From: Streptomyces sp. 846.5
GTDB taxonomy: Bacteria; Actinomycetota; Actinomycetes; Streptomycetales; Streptomycetaceae
Assembly (NCBI RefSeq): GCF_004365705.1
Contig: NZ_SOBN01000003.1
Span: forward strand, 124,001 to 188,000
DNA: 64,000 nucleotides
Direction of reading: 5' to 3'
The position numbers were made by a program, and so were the translations under genes. This document shows positions 45,372 to 53,970 of the stretch, in pieces. Numbering within the stretch: position 1 is the stretch's first letter; each line of letters starts with the position of its first letter. The notes beneath the pieces were generated by a model. The model did not search any database and was not told the DNA's origin. It worked only from the letters and a program-made list of their open reading frames with translations.

Positions 45372-45911
45372 GCTGTTCCTTCACTGTCGGTCGAACTGAG
45401 GTGGTGTCGCGCCGCCTCCATCGTGGACCGCAGGTCGAGAAACGTCATCTCTACCAGTGGGTAACCGGTTCGTGCCCTGGGATGTCTCCATCCAAAAGCT
45501 CCCCATTAGGGTGAAACCGGCCCAGCTGTTGCAGTCGGAACCCTGGGTGGGGGTCCTGGCTGCGACTTGGCGGCCGACCGAAACCACGACGTTGTGGTGG
45601 TAGGAGGCTGGGGAGGGCCAATCAAGAACTGTACGCCCGGAGCGGGAGTGCTCTGGAACGGGTGTCCTGGGAGTGAGCAGGCGGCGTTGGGGGTACATCA
45701 GACGGCAATCCGCTGCGCGGATCCGCCGCACCGCTTGATACTGGGGCAAATGGGCGTGATGTGTGTCACGCTCGGCGGCGTGTCGCGTTGCGGCGCAGCA
45801 TCGCCGGTACGGGATCGGGCAGCGGGTACTTGCGCTGAACGCCCCGCCCGTGTGGACTACGGCCACAGCCCTGCCTTCAGGAGGCAGGGTCGGATATAGG
45901 AGGCAATTCCC
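45372..45911. other. 540-base divergent regulatory region with a Crp-like site
   Basis: This gap separates aceE and the DUF3052 gene and should hold both promoters. GTGATGTGTGTCAC at 45756-45769 fits GTG-N6-GNCAC, the consensus I recall for streptomycete Crp. Near the right end GGAGGCA occurs twice (about 45878 and 45898); the second is the ribosome site. A 110-codon open frame inside the gap looks like chance. Confidence 0.5.
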
Positions 45912-46358
45912 GTGAGCGCGACCGCGGACCCCGCGGAGGACAGGACCAACCCGGCAAACCGGTTGGGATTCCAGCCCGGACAGGTGGTCCAGGAGCTCGG
46001 CTACGACGACGACGTCGACCAGGATCTGCGTGAGGCCGTGGAGGACCTCACCGGAAGCGAACTCGTCGACGAGGACTACGACGACGTCGCGGACGCCGTG
46101 CTGATGTGGTTCCGCGAGGACAGCGAGGACGGCGACCTCACCGACGCCCTCGTCGACGCCCAGGAGTACCTGGTGGAGGGCGGCCTCGTCTGGCTGCTCA
46201 CCCCCAAGACCGGGCGTACCGGGCACGTCGAGGCCAGCGACATCGCCGAAGCGGCGCAGACCGCCGGCCTCTCCCAGACCAGCACCGTCGCCGTCAGCAA
46301 GGACTGGCAGGCGGTTCGGCTGGCCACCCCCAAGGCCGCCAAGGCAGGCCAGCGCTGA
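45912..46358 (+). CDS. DUF3052 family protein
   Basis: A 148-residue, very acidic protein. Family-type segments are NPANRLGFQPGQVVQELGYD near the start, DYDDVADAVLMWFREDSEDG in the middle, and the late WQAVRLATPK. It has no signal or membrane helices. Start is GTG 45912, preceded by GGAGG. Function is unknown; it is conserved in actinobacteria and lies beside aceE here, divergently transcribed. It might share regulation with pyruvate dehydrogenase, but nothing in the protein shows this. Confidence 0.82.
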   Translation: MSATADPAEDRTNPANRLGFQPGQVVQELGYDDDVDQDLREAVEDLTGSELVDEDYDDVADAVLMWFREDSEDGDLTDALVDAQEYLVEGGLVWLLTPKTGRTGHVEASDIAEAAQTAGLSQTSTVAVSKDWQAVRLATPKAAKAGQR

Positions 46359-46485
46359 TCAGCTGACGGCGTAACAGAGGGACCGACAGCTCAACACGGT
46401 GACGGCTCGCCGTACCGGTCGCCCGGCTCCACGGGTGCGGCCGGTACGGCGGGCCGTTGCGTTCTGCAACGGGCAGAATGCTGGG

Positions 46486-47322
46486 ATGGACCATCATCGC
46501 GGCGTCGCCACCGGGCCGCCCGCAGCACTCGCGGAGCGGACCCTGGGGGCCTGGGACGCGCTCCTCGACCTGGCCGCGACGGCGCCGCCCGGGGCTGTCG
46601 GCCGGCTGGCGGAGCTGGGCTCCTGGCCCGAGCGCCCGGTGCTGGGTCGGTTGATGGCACAGGCCAGGGGCTTTACTCAGGAGGAGGCGCCGCGGCGGGA
46701 CCACTCGGGCGAGCTCCGGCCGGGGGTGCTGGCGGCGCTGGGCGAGGCCCGGCGCAGGGTCGCCGAAGCGCTGGCGGAGATCGCGGAGCAGCCCGGGCTG
46801 GGCCTGCTGGAGCTGGACTCGGCGCTGGGGCCGCTGCCGCTGCTCACCCAGATCCACGCCTCCGCCCATGAGATCGCGGTGGCGGCTCTGGGCTGCTTCC
46901 CGGACCGCGCCGCCGCCCGGTCCGGGCTGGACCGGGCGGTCACCGACGCCGGGATCGCCGCGCTGGTGGACGTGGTCGGGGCGCTGGCGTACCGGCAGGG
47001 GGTGCGCGCCGAGGCCGGGGTGTGGGGGGCGGGGACCGGCGGCTGGGTGTTCCACGCCGATGCCGACGGCTGGCGGACCGAATCGGGGAGCGGGGGCGTG
47101 CCGGGCATCGAGGGCGCCGCGGTGACCGTGCTCGGCGTACCGACCGGGCGGGCGGCGCTGCCCTCGCTGCTGGCCAAGGGGGAGATCCGGCTGCACCGGA
47201 TCGGCGGGCTGATGGCGCTGGCCCCGCTGGTGGAGCAGGTGCCGGGGCTGCCGGGGGGCGCGCTGCTGCGGCGTGCGGTGGGTGTGGTGGGAATGCTCGG
47301 GCGGCTGCCCGGGCTCCGGTGA
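46486..47322 (+). CDS. Conserved-looking protein of unknown function
   Basis: A 278-residue protein that I do not recognise with certainty. It is rich in Ala, Leu and Gly and has no signal peptide. An N-terminal helical part (AERTLGAWDALLDLAATAPP; GLLELDSALGPLPLLTQIHA, ASAHEIAVAALG) recalls the four-helix DinB/mycothiol-maleylpyruvate isomerase-like proteins, and the C-terminal part (IRLHRIGGLMALAPLVEQVP) could be a sterol-carrier-like tail, but both are guesses. ATG 46486 is preferred; the frame upstream to 46399 has no homology-like sequence. It lies in line with the peroxiredoxin gene 97 bases downstream. Confidence 0.5.
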   Translation: MDHHRGVATGPPAALAERTLGAWDALLDLAATAPPGAVGRLAELGSWPERPVLGRLMAQARGFTQEEAPRRDHSGELRPGVLAALGEARRRVAEALAEIAEQPGLGLLELDSALGPLPLLTQIHASAHEIAVAALGCFPDRAAARSGLDRAVTDAGIAALVDVVGALAYRQGVRAEAGVWGAGTGGWVFHADADGWRTESGSGGVPGIEGAAVTVLGVPTGRAALPSLLAKGEIRLHRIGGLMALAPLVEQVPGLPGGALLRRAVGVVGMLGRLPGLR

Positions 47323-47418
47323 CTTCGGGGCGGGTGGCAGGATGAGCGCGGGCACGACGACCGACAGGGTTCCGCGGCGCTGAGCCGGGGGCCCGCGACC
47401 ATCTCTGAGAGGTAAGCA

Positions 47419-47877
47419 ATGGCTATCGAGGTCGGCACCGAGGCTCCGGACTTTGAGCTCAAGAACCAGCACGGCGAGCTGGTCAGGCTCTCCGACTTCC
47501 GCGGCGAGAAGAACGTCGTGCTGGTCTTCTACCCCTTCGCGTTCACCGGTGTCTGCACCGGCGAGCTGTGCAGCCTGGAGAAGGACCTGCCGCAGTTCCA
47601 GAACGACGACGTGCAGATCCTGGCCGTCTCCAACGACTCGCCGTTCACGCTCCGCGTGTTCGCCGAGAAGGAGGGCCTGGAGTACCCGCTGCTGTCGGAC
47701 TTCTGGCCGCACGGCGCCGCCTCCCGTGCCTACGGCGTGTTCGACGAGGAGAAGGGCTGCGCGGTGCGCGGCACCTTCGTCATCGACAAGGCCGGCGTGG
47801 TCCGCTGGACCGTCGTCAACGGCCTGCCGGACGCGCGCGACCAGCAGGAGTACCTGAAGGCGCTCGCCGCCCTCTGA
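47419..47877 (+). CDS. ahpE: Peroxiredoxin, AhpE type
   Basis: A 152-residue thiol peroxidase that reduces hydroperoxides. The peroxidatic residue is Cys46 in YPFAFTGVCTGELC, and Thr and Arg partners fit the PxxxTxxC pattern. The length and the sequence FYPFAFTGVCTGE match actinobacterial AhpE one-cysteine peroxiredoxins; Cys51 lies five residues later. Start is ATG 47419 behind GAGAGG. It precedes the TerD genes and may belong to the same stress response, though the 171-base gap argues for separate transcription. Confidence 0.9.
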   Translation: MAIEVGTEAPDFELKNQHGELVRLSDFRGEKNVVLVFYPFAFTGVCTGELCSLEKDLPQFQNDDVQILAVSNDSPFTLRVFAEKEGLEYPLLSDFWPHGAASRAYGVFDEEKGCAVRGTFVIDKAGVVRWTVVNGLPDARDQQEYLKALAAL

Positions 47878-48048
47878 GCGGCGACGCCCGGAATTCCCGG
47901 GTAAGACCCCTCCGCGGTGCGGCTTGCGGTATGCGTGATCCCGACATTTTAGGGAACTGGCCACTACGATCGATCCGTTGGCTGGACAGAAACCGCAACC
48001 GCACCAACGGGGGCACGGTGAAGTGCTCCCCCTGCATCTGGAGGACTC

Positions 48049-48624
48049 GTGGGTGTCAGCCTCAGCAAGGGTGGCAACGTCTCGCTCAGCAAGGAGGCGC
48101 CCGGCCTGACCGCGGTCCTCGTCGGCCTGGGCTGGGACGCTCGTACCACCACCGGCGCAGACTTCGACCTGGACGCCAGCGCCATCCTCACGTCCGAAAC
48201 CGGCAAGGTCGTCTCGGACAAGGACTTCGTCTTCTACAACAACCTCAAGTCCTCGGACGGCTCGGTCGAGCACACCGGTGACAACACCACCGGTGAGGGC
48301 GAGGGCGACGACGAGGTCATCAAGGTGAACCTGGCGAGCGTCCCCGCCAATGTCGCCAAGATCGTCTTCCCGGTCTCCATCTACGACGCGGAGACCCGGC
48401 TGCAGAGCTTCGGCCAGGTCCGCAGCGCCTACATCCGGATCGTCAACCAGTCCGGGGGCCAGGAGATCGCCCGCTACGACCTCACCGAGGACGCCTCCAC
48501 CGAGACCGCCATGGTCTTCGGCGAGCTGTACCGCAACGGGACCGAGTGGAAGTTCCGCGCCATCGGCCAGGGCTACGCCTCCGGGCTGCGCGGCATCGCC
48601 CAGGACTTCGGCGTCAACGTCTGA
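48049..48624 (+). CDS. terD: TerD-family stress protein, copy 1
   Basis: A 191-residue calcium-binding TerD protein of the tellurite/stress-response family. The N-terminus [17 protein letters not shown], the calcium-site acidic motif [30 protein letters not shown] and the C-terminal [15 protein letters not shown] are all classical. Start is GTG 48049 with GGAGGA upstream. It is followed by a second TerD about 80% similar by eye. Both are cytoplasmic or membrane-associated and work with TerC-type membrane proteins. Confidence 0.95.
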   Translation: MGVSLSKGGNVSLSKEAPGLTAVLVGLGWDARTTTGADFDLDASAILTSETGKVVSDKDFVFYNNLKSSDGSVEHTGDNTTGEGEGDDEVIKVNLASVPANVAKIVFPVSIYDAETRLQSFGQVRSAYIRIVNQSGGQEIARYDLTEDASTETAMVFGELYRNGTEWKFRAIGQGYASGLRGIAQDFGVNV

Positions 48625-48739
48625 CGTCGGGCCTGGTTCCCACCGGCTGCCCGCGGCGCGCCGCGGGCAGCCGACTCGCCCCACGTGTTCGGCAGTACCT
48701 GCTTTCTCAGCAGTAGATGTCCCAGGGAGGGAAGAACAG

Positions 48740-49318
48740 ATGGGTGTCACGCTCGCCAAGGGCGGCAACGTCTCGTTGTCCAAGGCCGCCCCCAACCTCA
48801 CCGCCGTGCAGATCGGGCTGGGCTGGGAGGCGAGGGCGACCACCGGTGCCGACTTCGACCTGGACGCCAGCGCCCTGCTCTGCTCCAACGGCCGGGTGCT
48901 GGGGGATGAGTACTTCATCTTCTACAACAACCTCAAGAGCCCCGAGGGTTCGGTCGAGCACATGGGCGACGAACTCGTGGGCGGTACCGGCGCGGACGAC
49001 GACGAGGTCGTCAAGGTCAATCTGACCCAGGTCCCGCCGCAGGTCGACAAGATTGTTTTCCCGGTTTCGATCTATGACGCCGAGGCCCGGCTGCAGAACT
49101 TCGGCCAGGTCCGCAATGCCTACATCCGGGTGCTGAACCAGGCCGACGGCGCGGAGTTGGCGCGCTACGACCTCTCCGAGGACGCCTCCAACGAGACCGC
49201 GATGATTTTCGGCGAGCTGTACCGCTACAACAACGAGTGGAAGTTCCGCGCGGTGGGGCAGGGGTACGCGTCGGGGCTTCGGGGCATCGCCCTAGACTTC
49301 GGAGTTAACGTTCAGTAA
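48740..49318 (+). CDS. terD: TerD-family stress protein, copy 2
   Basis: A 192-residue TerD paralogue. It has the same layout as copy 1: [51 protein letters not shown] and [15 protein letters not shown]. Start is ATG 48740 behind GGGAGGGAAG. The 115-base spacer from copy 1 and the similarity suggest an old tandem duplication. It lies upstream of the DUF475/TerC-like membrane protein, a frequent partner. Confidence 0.95.
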   Translation: MGVTLAKGGNVSLSKAAPNLTAVQIGLGWEARATTGADFDLDASALLCSNGRVLGDEYFIFYNNLKSPEGSVEHMGDELVGGTGADDDEVVKVNLTQVPPQVDKIVFPVSIYDAEARLQNFGQVRNAYIRVLNQADGAELARYDLSEDASNETAMIFGELYRYNNEWKFRAVGQGYASGLRGIALDFGVNVQ

Positions 49319-49439
49319 GAAAATCTTGCGGGCAGGGCGGGGATTGTCGGGGATCGCTCCCACGGCGTGACGGACACGTCGTGAAGGGCGGTCCCCGCGA
49401 CTGTGGCTGCGCGCGCTACAGAAAGGTTCAGGCCCTTCC

Positions 49440-50549
49440 GTGCTCCTCCGTACCTTCGGGTGGTCCTTCGGGATCACCCTGATCGGCCTCGCGGCTGCCG
49501 CGTATTTCTGGGGGGCGGACGGCTTCGGCGTCGTCCTGATCCTCTCTGTCCTTGAGATCTCGCTGTCCTTCGACAATGCCGTCATCAACGCGACCATCCT
49601 CAAGCGGATGACGCCGTTCTGGCAGAAGATCTTCCTCACCGTCGGCGTGCTGATCGCCGTGTTCGGCATGCGCCTGGTCTTCCCGCTGCTGGTGGTGGCG
49701 CTGACCGCGCACATCAGCCCGGTCAGCGTGGTGCAGCTGGCACTTGACTCCACCAAGACCCAGGCCGGGCTGACCTACGCCCAGCACCTGGACGCGGCGC
49801 ATCCGGCGATCGCCGCGTTCGGCGGGATGTTCCTGCTGATGATCTTCCTGGACTTCATCCTCGGTGAGAAGGAGATCCAGTGGCTCGAGTGGCTGGAGAA
49901 GCCGCTGGAGAAGATCGGCAAGCTGGACCAGCTGTCGGTGGTCGTCTCGCTGATCGTGCTGATGCTCTCCGCCCGCTTCTTCGCCGAGGGCGGCGCGGAG
50001 ACCGTCCTGCTGGCCGGCGTCGCCGGACTCACCACCTACCTGGCCGTGGGCGGCCTGTCCAACCTCTTCGAGAGCGCAGGCGAGGACGACGAGGACGAGG
50101 AGGACGACGCGGAGGAGGCAGCCGTCGCGACCCCGCCGACCCGCAACGGCAAGCCGGCCATCCTGGTCGCCGGCAAGGCCGCGTTCTTCCTCTTCCTCTA
50201 CCTGGAGGTGCTGGACGCCTCGTTCTCCTTCGACGGCGTCGTCGGCGCGTTCGCCATCAGCCAGGACATCTTCCAGATCACCCTGGGCCTGGGCATCGGC
50301 GCCATGTACATCCGCTCCCTGACGGTCTACCTGGTCCGCCAGGGCACCCTGGACGACTACGTCTACCTGGAGCACGGCGCGCACTACGCCATCGGCGCGC
50401 TGGCCATCATCCTGATGGTCTCCATCAAGTACACGATCCCGGAGATCGTCACCGGCCTGATCGGCGTAGCCTTCATCGGCCTCGCCCTGGCCTCCTCGAT
50501 CCTCCGCAACAAGCGCCTGGCCGCCGCGGGGGACGTCCCCCCTTTGTAG
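49440..50549 (+). CDS. TerC-like membrane protein, DUF475
   Basis: A 369-residue polytopic membrane protein. Nine or so hydrophobic segments are seen, with two copies of the TerC-type acidic motif in helices: LEISLSFDNAVINATIL (about residues 38-54) and LDASFSFDGVVGAFAIS (about 258-274). The long cytoplasmic loop carries an acidic run (EDDEDEEDDAEEAA) near residue 222. Such proteins partner TerD in metal or stress homeostasis, perhaps manganese export. Start is GTG 49440; GAAAGG lies 13 bases upstream, which is long. It closes the first TerD group. Confidence 0.88.
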   Translation: MLLRTFGWSFGITLIGLAAAAYFWGADGFGVVLILSVLEISLSFDNAVINATILKRMTPFWQKIFLTVGVLIAVFGMRLVFPLLVVALTAHISPVSVVQLALDSTKTQAGLTYAQHLDAAHPAIAAFGGMFLLMIFLDFILGEKEIQWLEWLEKPLEKIGKLDQLSVVVSLIVLMLSARFFAEGGAETVLLAGVAGLTTYLAVGGLSNLFESAGEDDEDEEDDAEEAAVATPPTRNGKPAILVAGKAAFFLFLYLEVLDASFSFDGVVGAFAISQDIFQITLGLGIGAMYIRSLTVYLVRQGTLDDYVYLEHGAHYAIGALAIILMVSIKYTIPEIVTGLIGVAFIGLALASSILRNKRLAAAGDVPPL

Positions 50550-50600
50550 CCGGGGACAACCCCGTCACGAGTCCAAATCTCGTAGCCTCCGCAGATCCCC

Positions 50601-50634
50601 GAGGGCCCGCACCGTTCCGACGGAGCGGGCTCTC
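50601..50634 (+). terminator. Hairpin terminator after the DUF475 gene
   Basis: Ten-base arms (GAGGGCCCGC and GCGGGCTCTC, one G-U pair) flank a 14-base loop. It separates the Ter gene from the toxin-antitoxin remnant. Confidence 0.6.
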
Positions 50635-50675
50635 TGCGTCGCTGGAGTGCACCCTGGCGCTCCAGGTCCTTGCCT

Positions 50676-50707
50676 ATATGCTCGACTATCTATACAGTCA
50701 GCTATAT
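50676..50707 (+). promoter_or_regulatory. AT-rich inverted repeat at the toxin-antitoxin promoter
   Basis: ATATGCTCGACT (50676-50687) and AGTCAGCTATAT (50696-50707) form an imperfect inverted repeat with one bulged base, reaching the toxin ATG. This is the usual position for antitoxin autorepression. TATCTATAC between the arms could contain the -10. Confidence 0.55.
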
Positions 50708-51013
50708 GGACGATGGCTGGGAGATCGAGATCGAACCGGAAGTCCGCCACTGGCTGGACAACCTGTCCGACCGCGACTACCTCCAGGCTGAGCATGCGGC
50801 TGAACGCCTGCTCGACGCCCCGACCACCCTCTCCGAGCCGTACTCGCGACACCTTGGTGACGGGTTACGTGAACTACGGTTCACACTTGGCCATGACAGC
50901 AGTGCCATTCGTGGGTGGATCGCGCGAAGCAGGCCAGAAAGGTCTGCGAAGCCGAGCGCCACGCCGCGCATGACGAGTTCACACGCGATGTCACGAAGGG
51001 AGAAGGCTCATGA
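50706..51013 (+). pseudogene. Broken RelE/HigB-type toxin gene
   Basis: Residues 1-69 (DDGWEIEIEPEVRHWLDNLS, SEPYSRHLGDGLRELRFTLG, ending HDSSAIR) match the N-terminal half of RelE/ParE/HigB-type toxins. After about 50912 the family sequence disappears. In the next frame from 50915 the typical C-terminus resumes (VDRAKQARKVCEAERHAAHD, FTRDVTKGEGS) and ends with a TGA overlapping the antitoxin ATG. The middle strands, normally around TYWLAP and LLTVFRKT, are absent, so an internal deletion of roughly 80 bases with a frameshift has destroyed the gene. The uninterrupted first frame runs on to 51041 with unrelated sequence. It is presumably inactive as an RNase. Confidence 0.8.
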
Positions 51014-51342
51014 ACCACACCCAGTGGAAGCTTGCCCGTGACCGGAAGGCCCTCGAGGGTTACACCGAGGCGCCCGAGGTCGAAACGATGCGAACCGAGA
51101 TCCGTATGGCCTTCGATCTCGGTCAGGCGGTCTACGACCGCCGCGTCGAGCTGGGCATTTCTCAGACAGAACTGGCCAAGCGAGCCAACATGACCCAGCC
51201 TCAGGTCTCGAAGCTCGAACTCGGCGGCACTGTTCCTACGCTCCCCCTGCTGGCCCGCCTTGCCAAGGCGCTGGACGCATCGCTGAACATCGCTCTGGAT
51301 GGCGACACCTCCACGGTCGCCTTCATCGCGCATGCTGCATGA
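51010..51342 (+). CDS. XRE-family antitoxin, intact orphan
   Basis: A 110-residue HigA-like DNA-binding protein. An N-terminal part (residues 1-40) precedes a Cro/CI helix-turn-helix, ISQTELAKRANMTQPQVSKL (about 51-70), and the following ELGGTVPTLPLLARLAKAL. The ATG overlaps the ancestral stop of the toxin (ATGA), showing that the pair was once coupled. The toxin is broken, so this antitoxin is now an orphan and may survive as an autoregulator or by neutralising related toxins elsewhere. Confidence 0.85.
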   Translation: MNHTQWKLARDRKALEGYTEAPEVETMRTEIRMAFDLGQAVYDRRVELGISQTELAKRANMTQPQVSKLELGGTVPTLPLLARLAKALDASLNIALDGDTSTVAFIAHAA

Positions 51343-51459
51343 GTCCGTTGCTCGACCCGGACAAGGAGGGGAGCTTGGCCAGGTCTTCGAGTAGCTCGGG
51401 CATGGCGCCGGGGCGAGCTGTGGTGCGGGGGTCAGATGATCACCTCCTCTCCTGCCGTC

Positions 51460-52641
51460 CTACGGTCTGCGGTGGCCTGGGGTGGCGAAGCGGAGGGTGA
51501 GGATTTGTTCCAGGGCGGCGCGCGTGGCTACGGAGACTGCGCCGGTGAGTACGGCGGCGTCGCCGAGGGCGGAGACCTCGATGCGGGGTGGGTAGGGGAC
51601 CCGGGCGGCCAGTCGTTCCCGGATGCGGTCCAGCAGGAGGTCGCCGTTGAGGCCGATGCCGCCGCCCAGGACCACCAGTTCCACGTCCACCACGGCGGCG
51701 ACCGGGGCCAGGTAGCCGGTGATGCGCCTGGCCTCCTCGTCCACCACCGAGCAGGCGCCCGGGTGGCCGTCCCGGGCCAGGGCGAAGACCTGTTCGGTGG
51801 TCAGCGCGCCCCGGGCGGCCTCCTCGGGGAGCCGGGTGACGGCGTAGCGCAGCAGTGAGGCGGCGCAGGGGTCCTGGTCGTCGAAGTCCGCGGGCTCGAC
51901 CGCGCAGTCCAGTTCGCCGGCCGCGCCGGCGAACCCCCGGTGCAGTTCGCCGTGCAGGACCAGGCCCGCGCCGACGCCGGTGCCCACCGAGAGGAAGGTG
52001 AAGCTGTCGGCCGCCGTGCCGTTGCCGCGGCGCTGTTCGCCCAGCGCGGCCAGGTGGATGTCGTTCTCCACGGTGGCCGGCATGGAGAGGGCCTCCTCGA
52101 ACGCCTCCTGGACCGCGAAGCCGTCCAGGGAGGGGATGTTGGCGCCCTGCCAGATCCGCCCGTCCCGGCGGTCGACGACCCCGGGCACGCCCACGGCCGC
52201 GTGCTGCAGCGCCTCGCGGGGGATACCGGCCTCGGCGCAGAGCTCCTCGGCGAGCTCGGCGCCGGTCTGCACGATCCGCGGCGCGTCCAGGCCCTCGACC
52301 AGGACGTCGCGGCGGATCCTGATGGTGCCGTCCAGGTCGGCGACCGCGCCCCGGAGCCGCCGGGCGCCGACGTCCAGCGCCAGCACATAGGCGGCCTCGG
52401 GGCGCGGGGCGAAGAACAGCGCGCCGTAGGTGGGCCCGAGTTCGGCCCGGACCGTCTCCGACACCAGGCCCATCTCCAGGAGGTCCTGGAGCAGAGCGGA
52501 GACGGTCGGCTTGGAGATTCCGGTCCGCCTGGCGATCTCCGCACGGGAGACCGGGGCCTCGGCGCGGATCACGTCCAGGACGGTCCGAAGGTTGATCTCC
52601 TTGAGCGTGGAGGAGGTCGCGGGCCTGGCAATCATGCACAC
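51460..52641 (-). CDS. ROK-family transcriptional regulator
   Basis: A 393-residue ROK protein. The N-terminal winged helix (about residues 15-70) contains VSRAEIARRTGISKPTVSAL. The sugar-kinase-like domain follows with LALDVGARRLRGAVADLDG, VENDIHLAALGE and LSVGTGVGAGLVLHG. The usual zinc motif CxCGxxGCxE is not seen: the region reads ELDCAVEPADFDDQDPC, so the metal site is degenerate. Start is GTG 52641 or ATG 52635; neither has a ribosome site, and CACTTTAGTG at 52640-52649 is a short palindrome at the start. It probably senses a sugar. It has no kinase-operon partner here. Confidence 0.8.
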   Translation of the reverse strand: MCMIARPATSSTLKEINLRTVLDVIRAEAPVSRAEIARRTGISKPTVSALLQDLLEMGLVSETVRAELGPTYGALFFAPRPEAAYVLALDVGARRLRGAVADLDGTIRIRRDVLVEGLDAPRIVQTGAELAEELCAEAGIPREALQHAAVGVPGVVDRRDGRIWQGANIPSLDGFAVQEAFEEALSMPATVENDIHLAALGEQRRGNGTAADSFTFLSVGTGVGAGLVLHGELHRGFAGAAGELDCAVEPADFDDQDPCAASLLRYAVTRLPEEAARGALTTEQVFALARDGHPGACSVVDEEARRITGYLAPVAAVVDVELVVLGGGIGLNGDLLLDRIRERLAARVPYPPRIEVSALGDAAVLTGAVSVATRAALEQILTLRFATPGHRRP

Positions 52642-52701
52642 ACTTTAGTGCCCCCGGCCCGCGTCCCTCCCGGTCGGTGGATCATCAGCCGAACTGCCGG
52701 C

Positions 52702-53706
52702 TCAGCCGAACTGCTGCTCCAGGTCCTTGAGCTTCTTCTCCAGCGAGTCGAGCCGGGGCAGCGGCGAGTCGCCGTCGTCCGAGCCGGTCGAGGACATCGG
52801 GGCGGTGCTCTCCAGCGCGTCGTGCCGGCGGCGGCGCGGCAGCACGCCGCGGGTCGAGGCGGGCTCCAGCGCGGCAGCGGTCTCGGAGCTGCCGGACGCC
52901 TCCAGCGTGGTCAGCTCGCGCAGCGGCGCGGACCGCGAGATGGCCTTCAACTCGGCACGCTCGCGCCGGTTCTCCATGCGCTGCCGGGCCGCGGCGGCCT
53001 CGCGCTCGCGCTTGTCCTCGCGAACCTCCTCGACCGCGTCGTCCAGCGTGCGGACGTTCTCCAGCAGCATCAACGACCAGGCCTGGTAGGTCTCGACGGG
53101 CGCGCGGAGCCAGCGGACCATGCGGATCTGCGGCAGCGGACGCGGCACCAGGCCCTGCTCGCGCAGCGCCGCCCGGCGGGTCTGCTTCAGCGCCCGGTCG
53201 AACAGCACCGCGGCCGACAGCGACATGCCGGCGAAGAACTGCGGGGCGCCGTTGTGGTCGCCGCCGCGCGGGGCGTGCACCCAGTTGAACCAGGCGGAGG
53301 CACCGGCGAAGAGCCAGACCAGCATGCGGGAGCCGAGCGCGGCGTCACCGTGGCTCGCCTCGCGGACCGCGAGCACCGAGCAGAACATCGCGGCGCCGTC
53401 GAGGCCGAAGGGGACCAGGTACTCCCAGCCGCCGGAGAGGTTCAGGTTCTGCTCGCCGAAGCCGACCAGCCCGTGGAACGACAACGCGGCGGCGACCGAG
53501 GCACAGGCGAACAGCAGGACGTAGGACGCGCTGCCGTAGATGGTCTCCTTGCGGCGGCGGCGTGCCTCGCCGCGCTCCCAGGAGTCGGCGGGCTCGGCGG
53601 CGTGCTTGGGCTTCTTGGTGCGCAGCAGGCCCATGACGACCGCGATGACCAGGGCGATCGCACATCCAACGGCCAGCCACACCAGCTGTATGGAGGAAAG
53701 GTTCAT
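52702..53706 (-). CDS. DUF2637-type membrane protein
   Basis: A 334-residue protein with four probable membrane helices (about residues 6-28, 60-80, 92-112 and 130-150), then a long cytoplasmic part rich in Arg, Glu and Ala with coiled-coil character (VEEVREDKREREAAAARQRM and LDSLEKKLKDLEQQ at the C-terminus). This layout matches DUF2637 proteins of streptomycetes, some of which are linked to plasmid transfer (SpdB-like), though chromosomal ones are common. Start is ATG 53706; the frame upstream to 53838 adds a basic unstructured stretch. It is 60 bases upstream of the ROK gene on the same strand. Confidence 0.72.
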   Translation of the reverse strand: MNLSSIQLVWLAVGCAIALVIAVVMGLLRTKKPKHAAEPADSWERGEARRRRKETIYGSASYVLLFACASVAAALSFHGLVGFGEQNLNLSGGWEYLVPFGLDGAAMFCSVLAVREASHGDAALGSRMLVWLFAGASAWFNWVHAPRGGDHNGAPQFFAGMSLSAAVLFDRALKQTRRAALREQGLVPRPLPQIRMVRWLRAPVETYQAWSLMLLENVRTLDDAVEEVREDKREREAAAARQRMENRRERAELKAISRSAPLRELTTLEASGSSETAAALEPASTRGVLPRRRRHDALESTAPMSSTGSDDGDSPLPRLDSLEKKLKDLEQQFG

Positions 53707-53970
53707 AAGCGGGATAGCCTCGGCTTCGGGTCGGGCGGCACGGGGGGCCATGGACTGGGGGGACGGGGTCGGGCAGCGGTGCGACGACGGTGTCCCCCGG
53801 AGGCGGCGCAGTTGACGCCTCGACACGCGTGCGTGCATGACGATATCGCGTCAGCAGAGAACGCATCGTACGCCTGAGCCTGTTGTGACCACTAGTCAGG
53901 GGTGCGGGAAGGCCGGTGGATGGGTAATCGGCTGGTTGGGTGCTCGGGAGAAGTGCGGAGGGGTGGGGAC

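Noticed and set aside
45567-45899. A 110-codon open frame between aceE and DUF3052
   Set aside because: No ribosome site, no domain, and it covers the region where both divergent promoters must lie.
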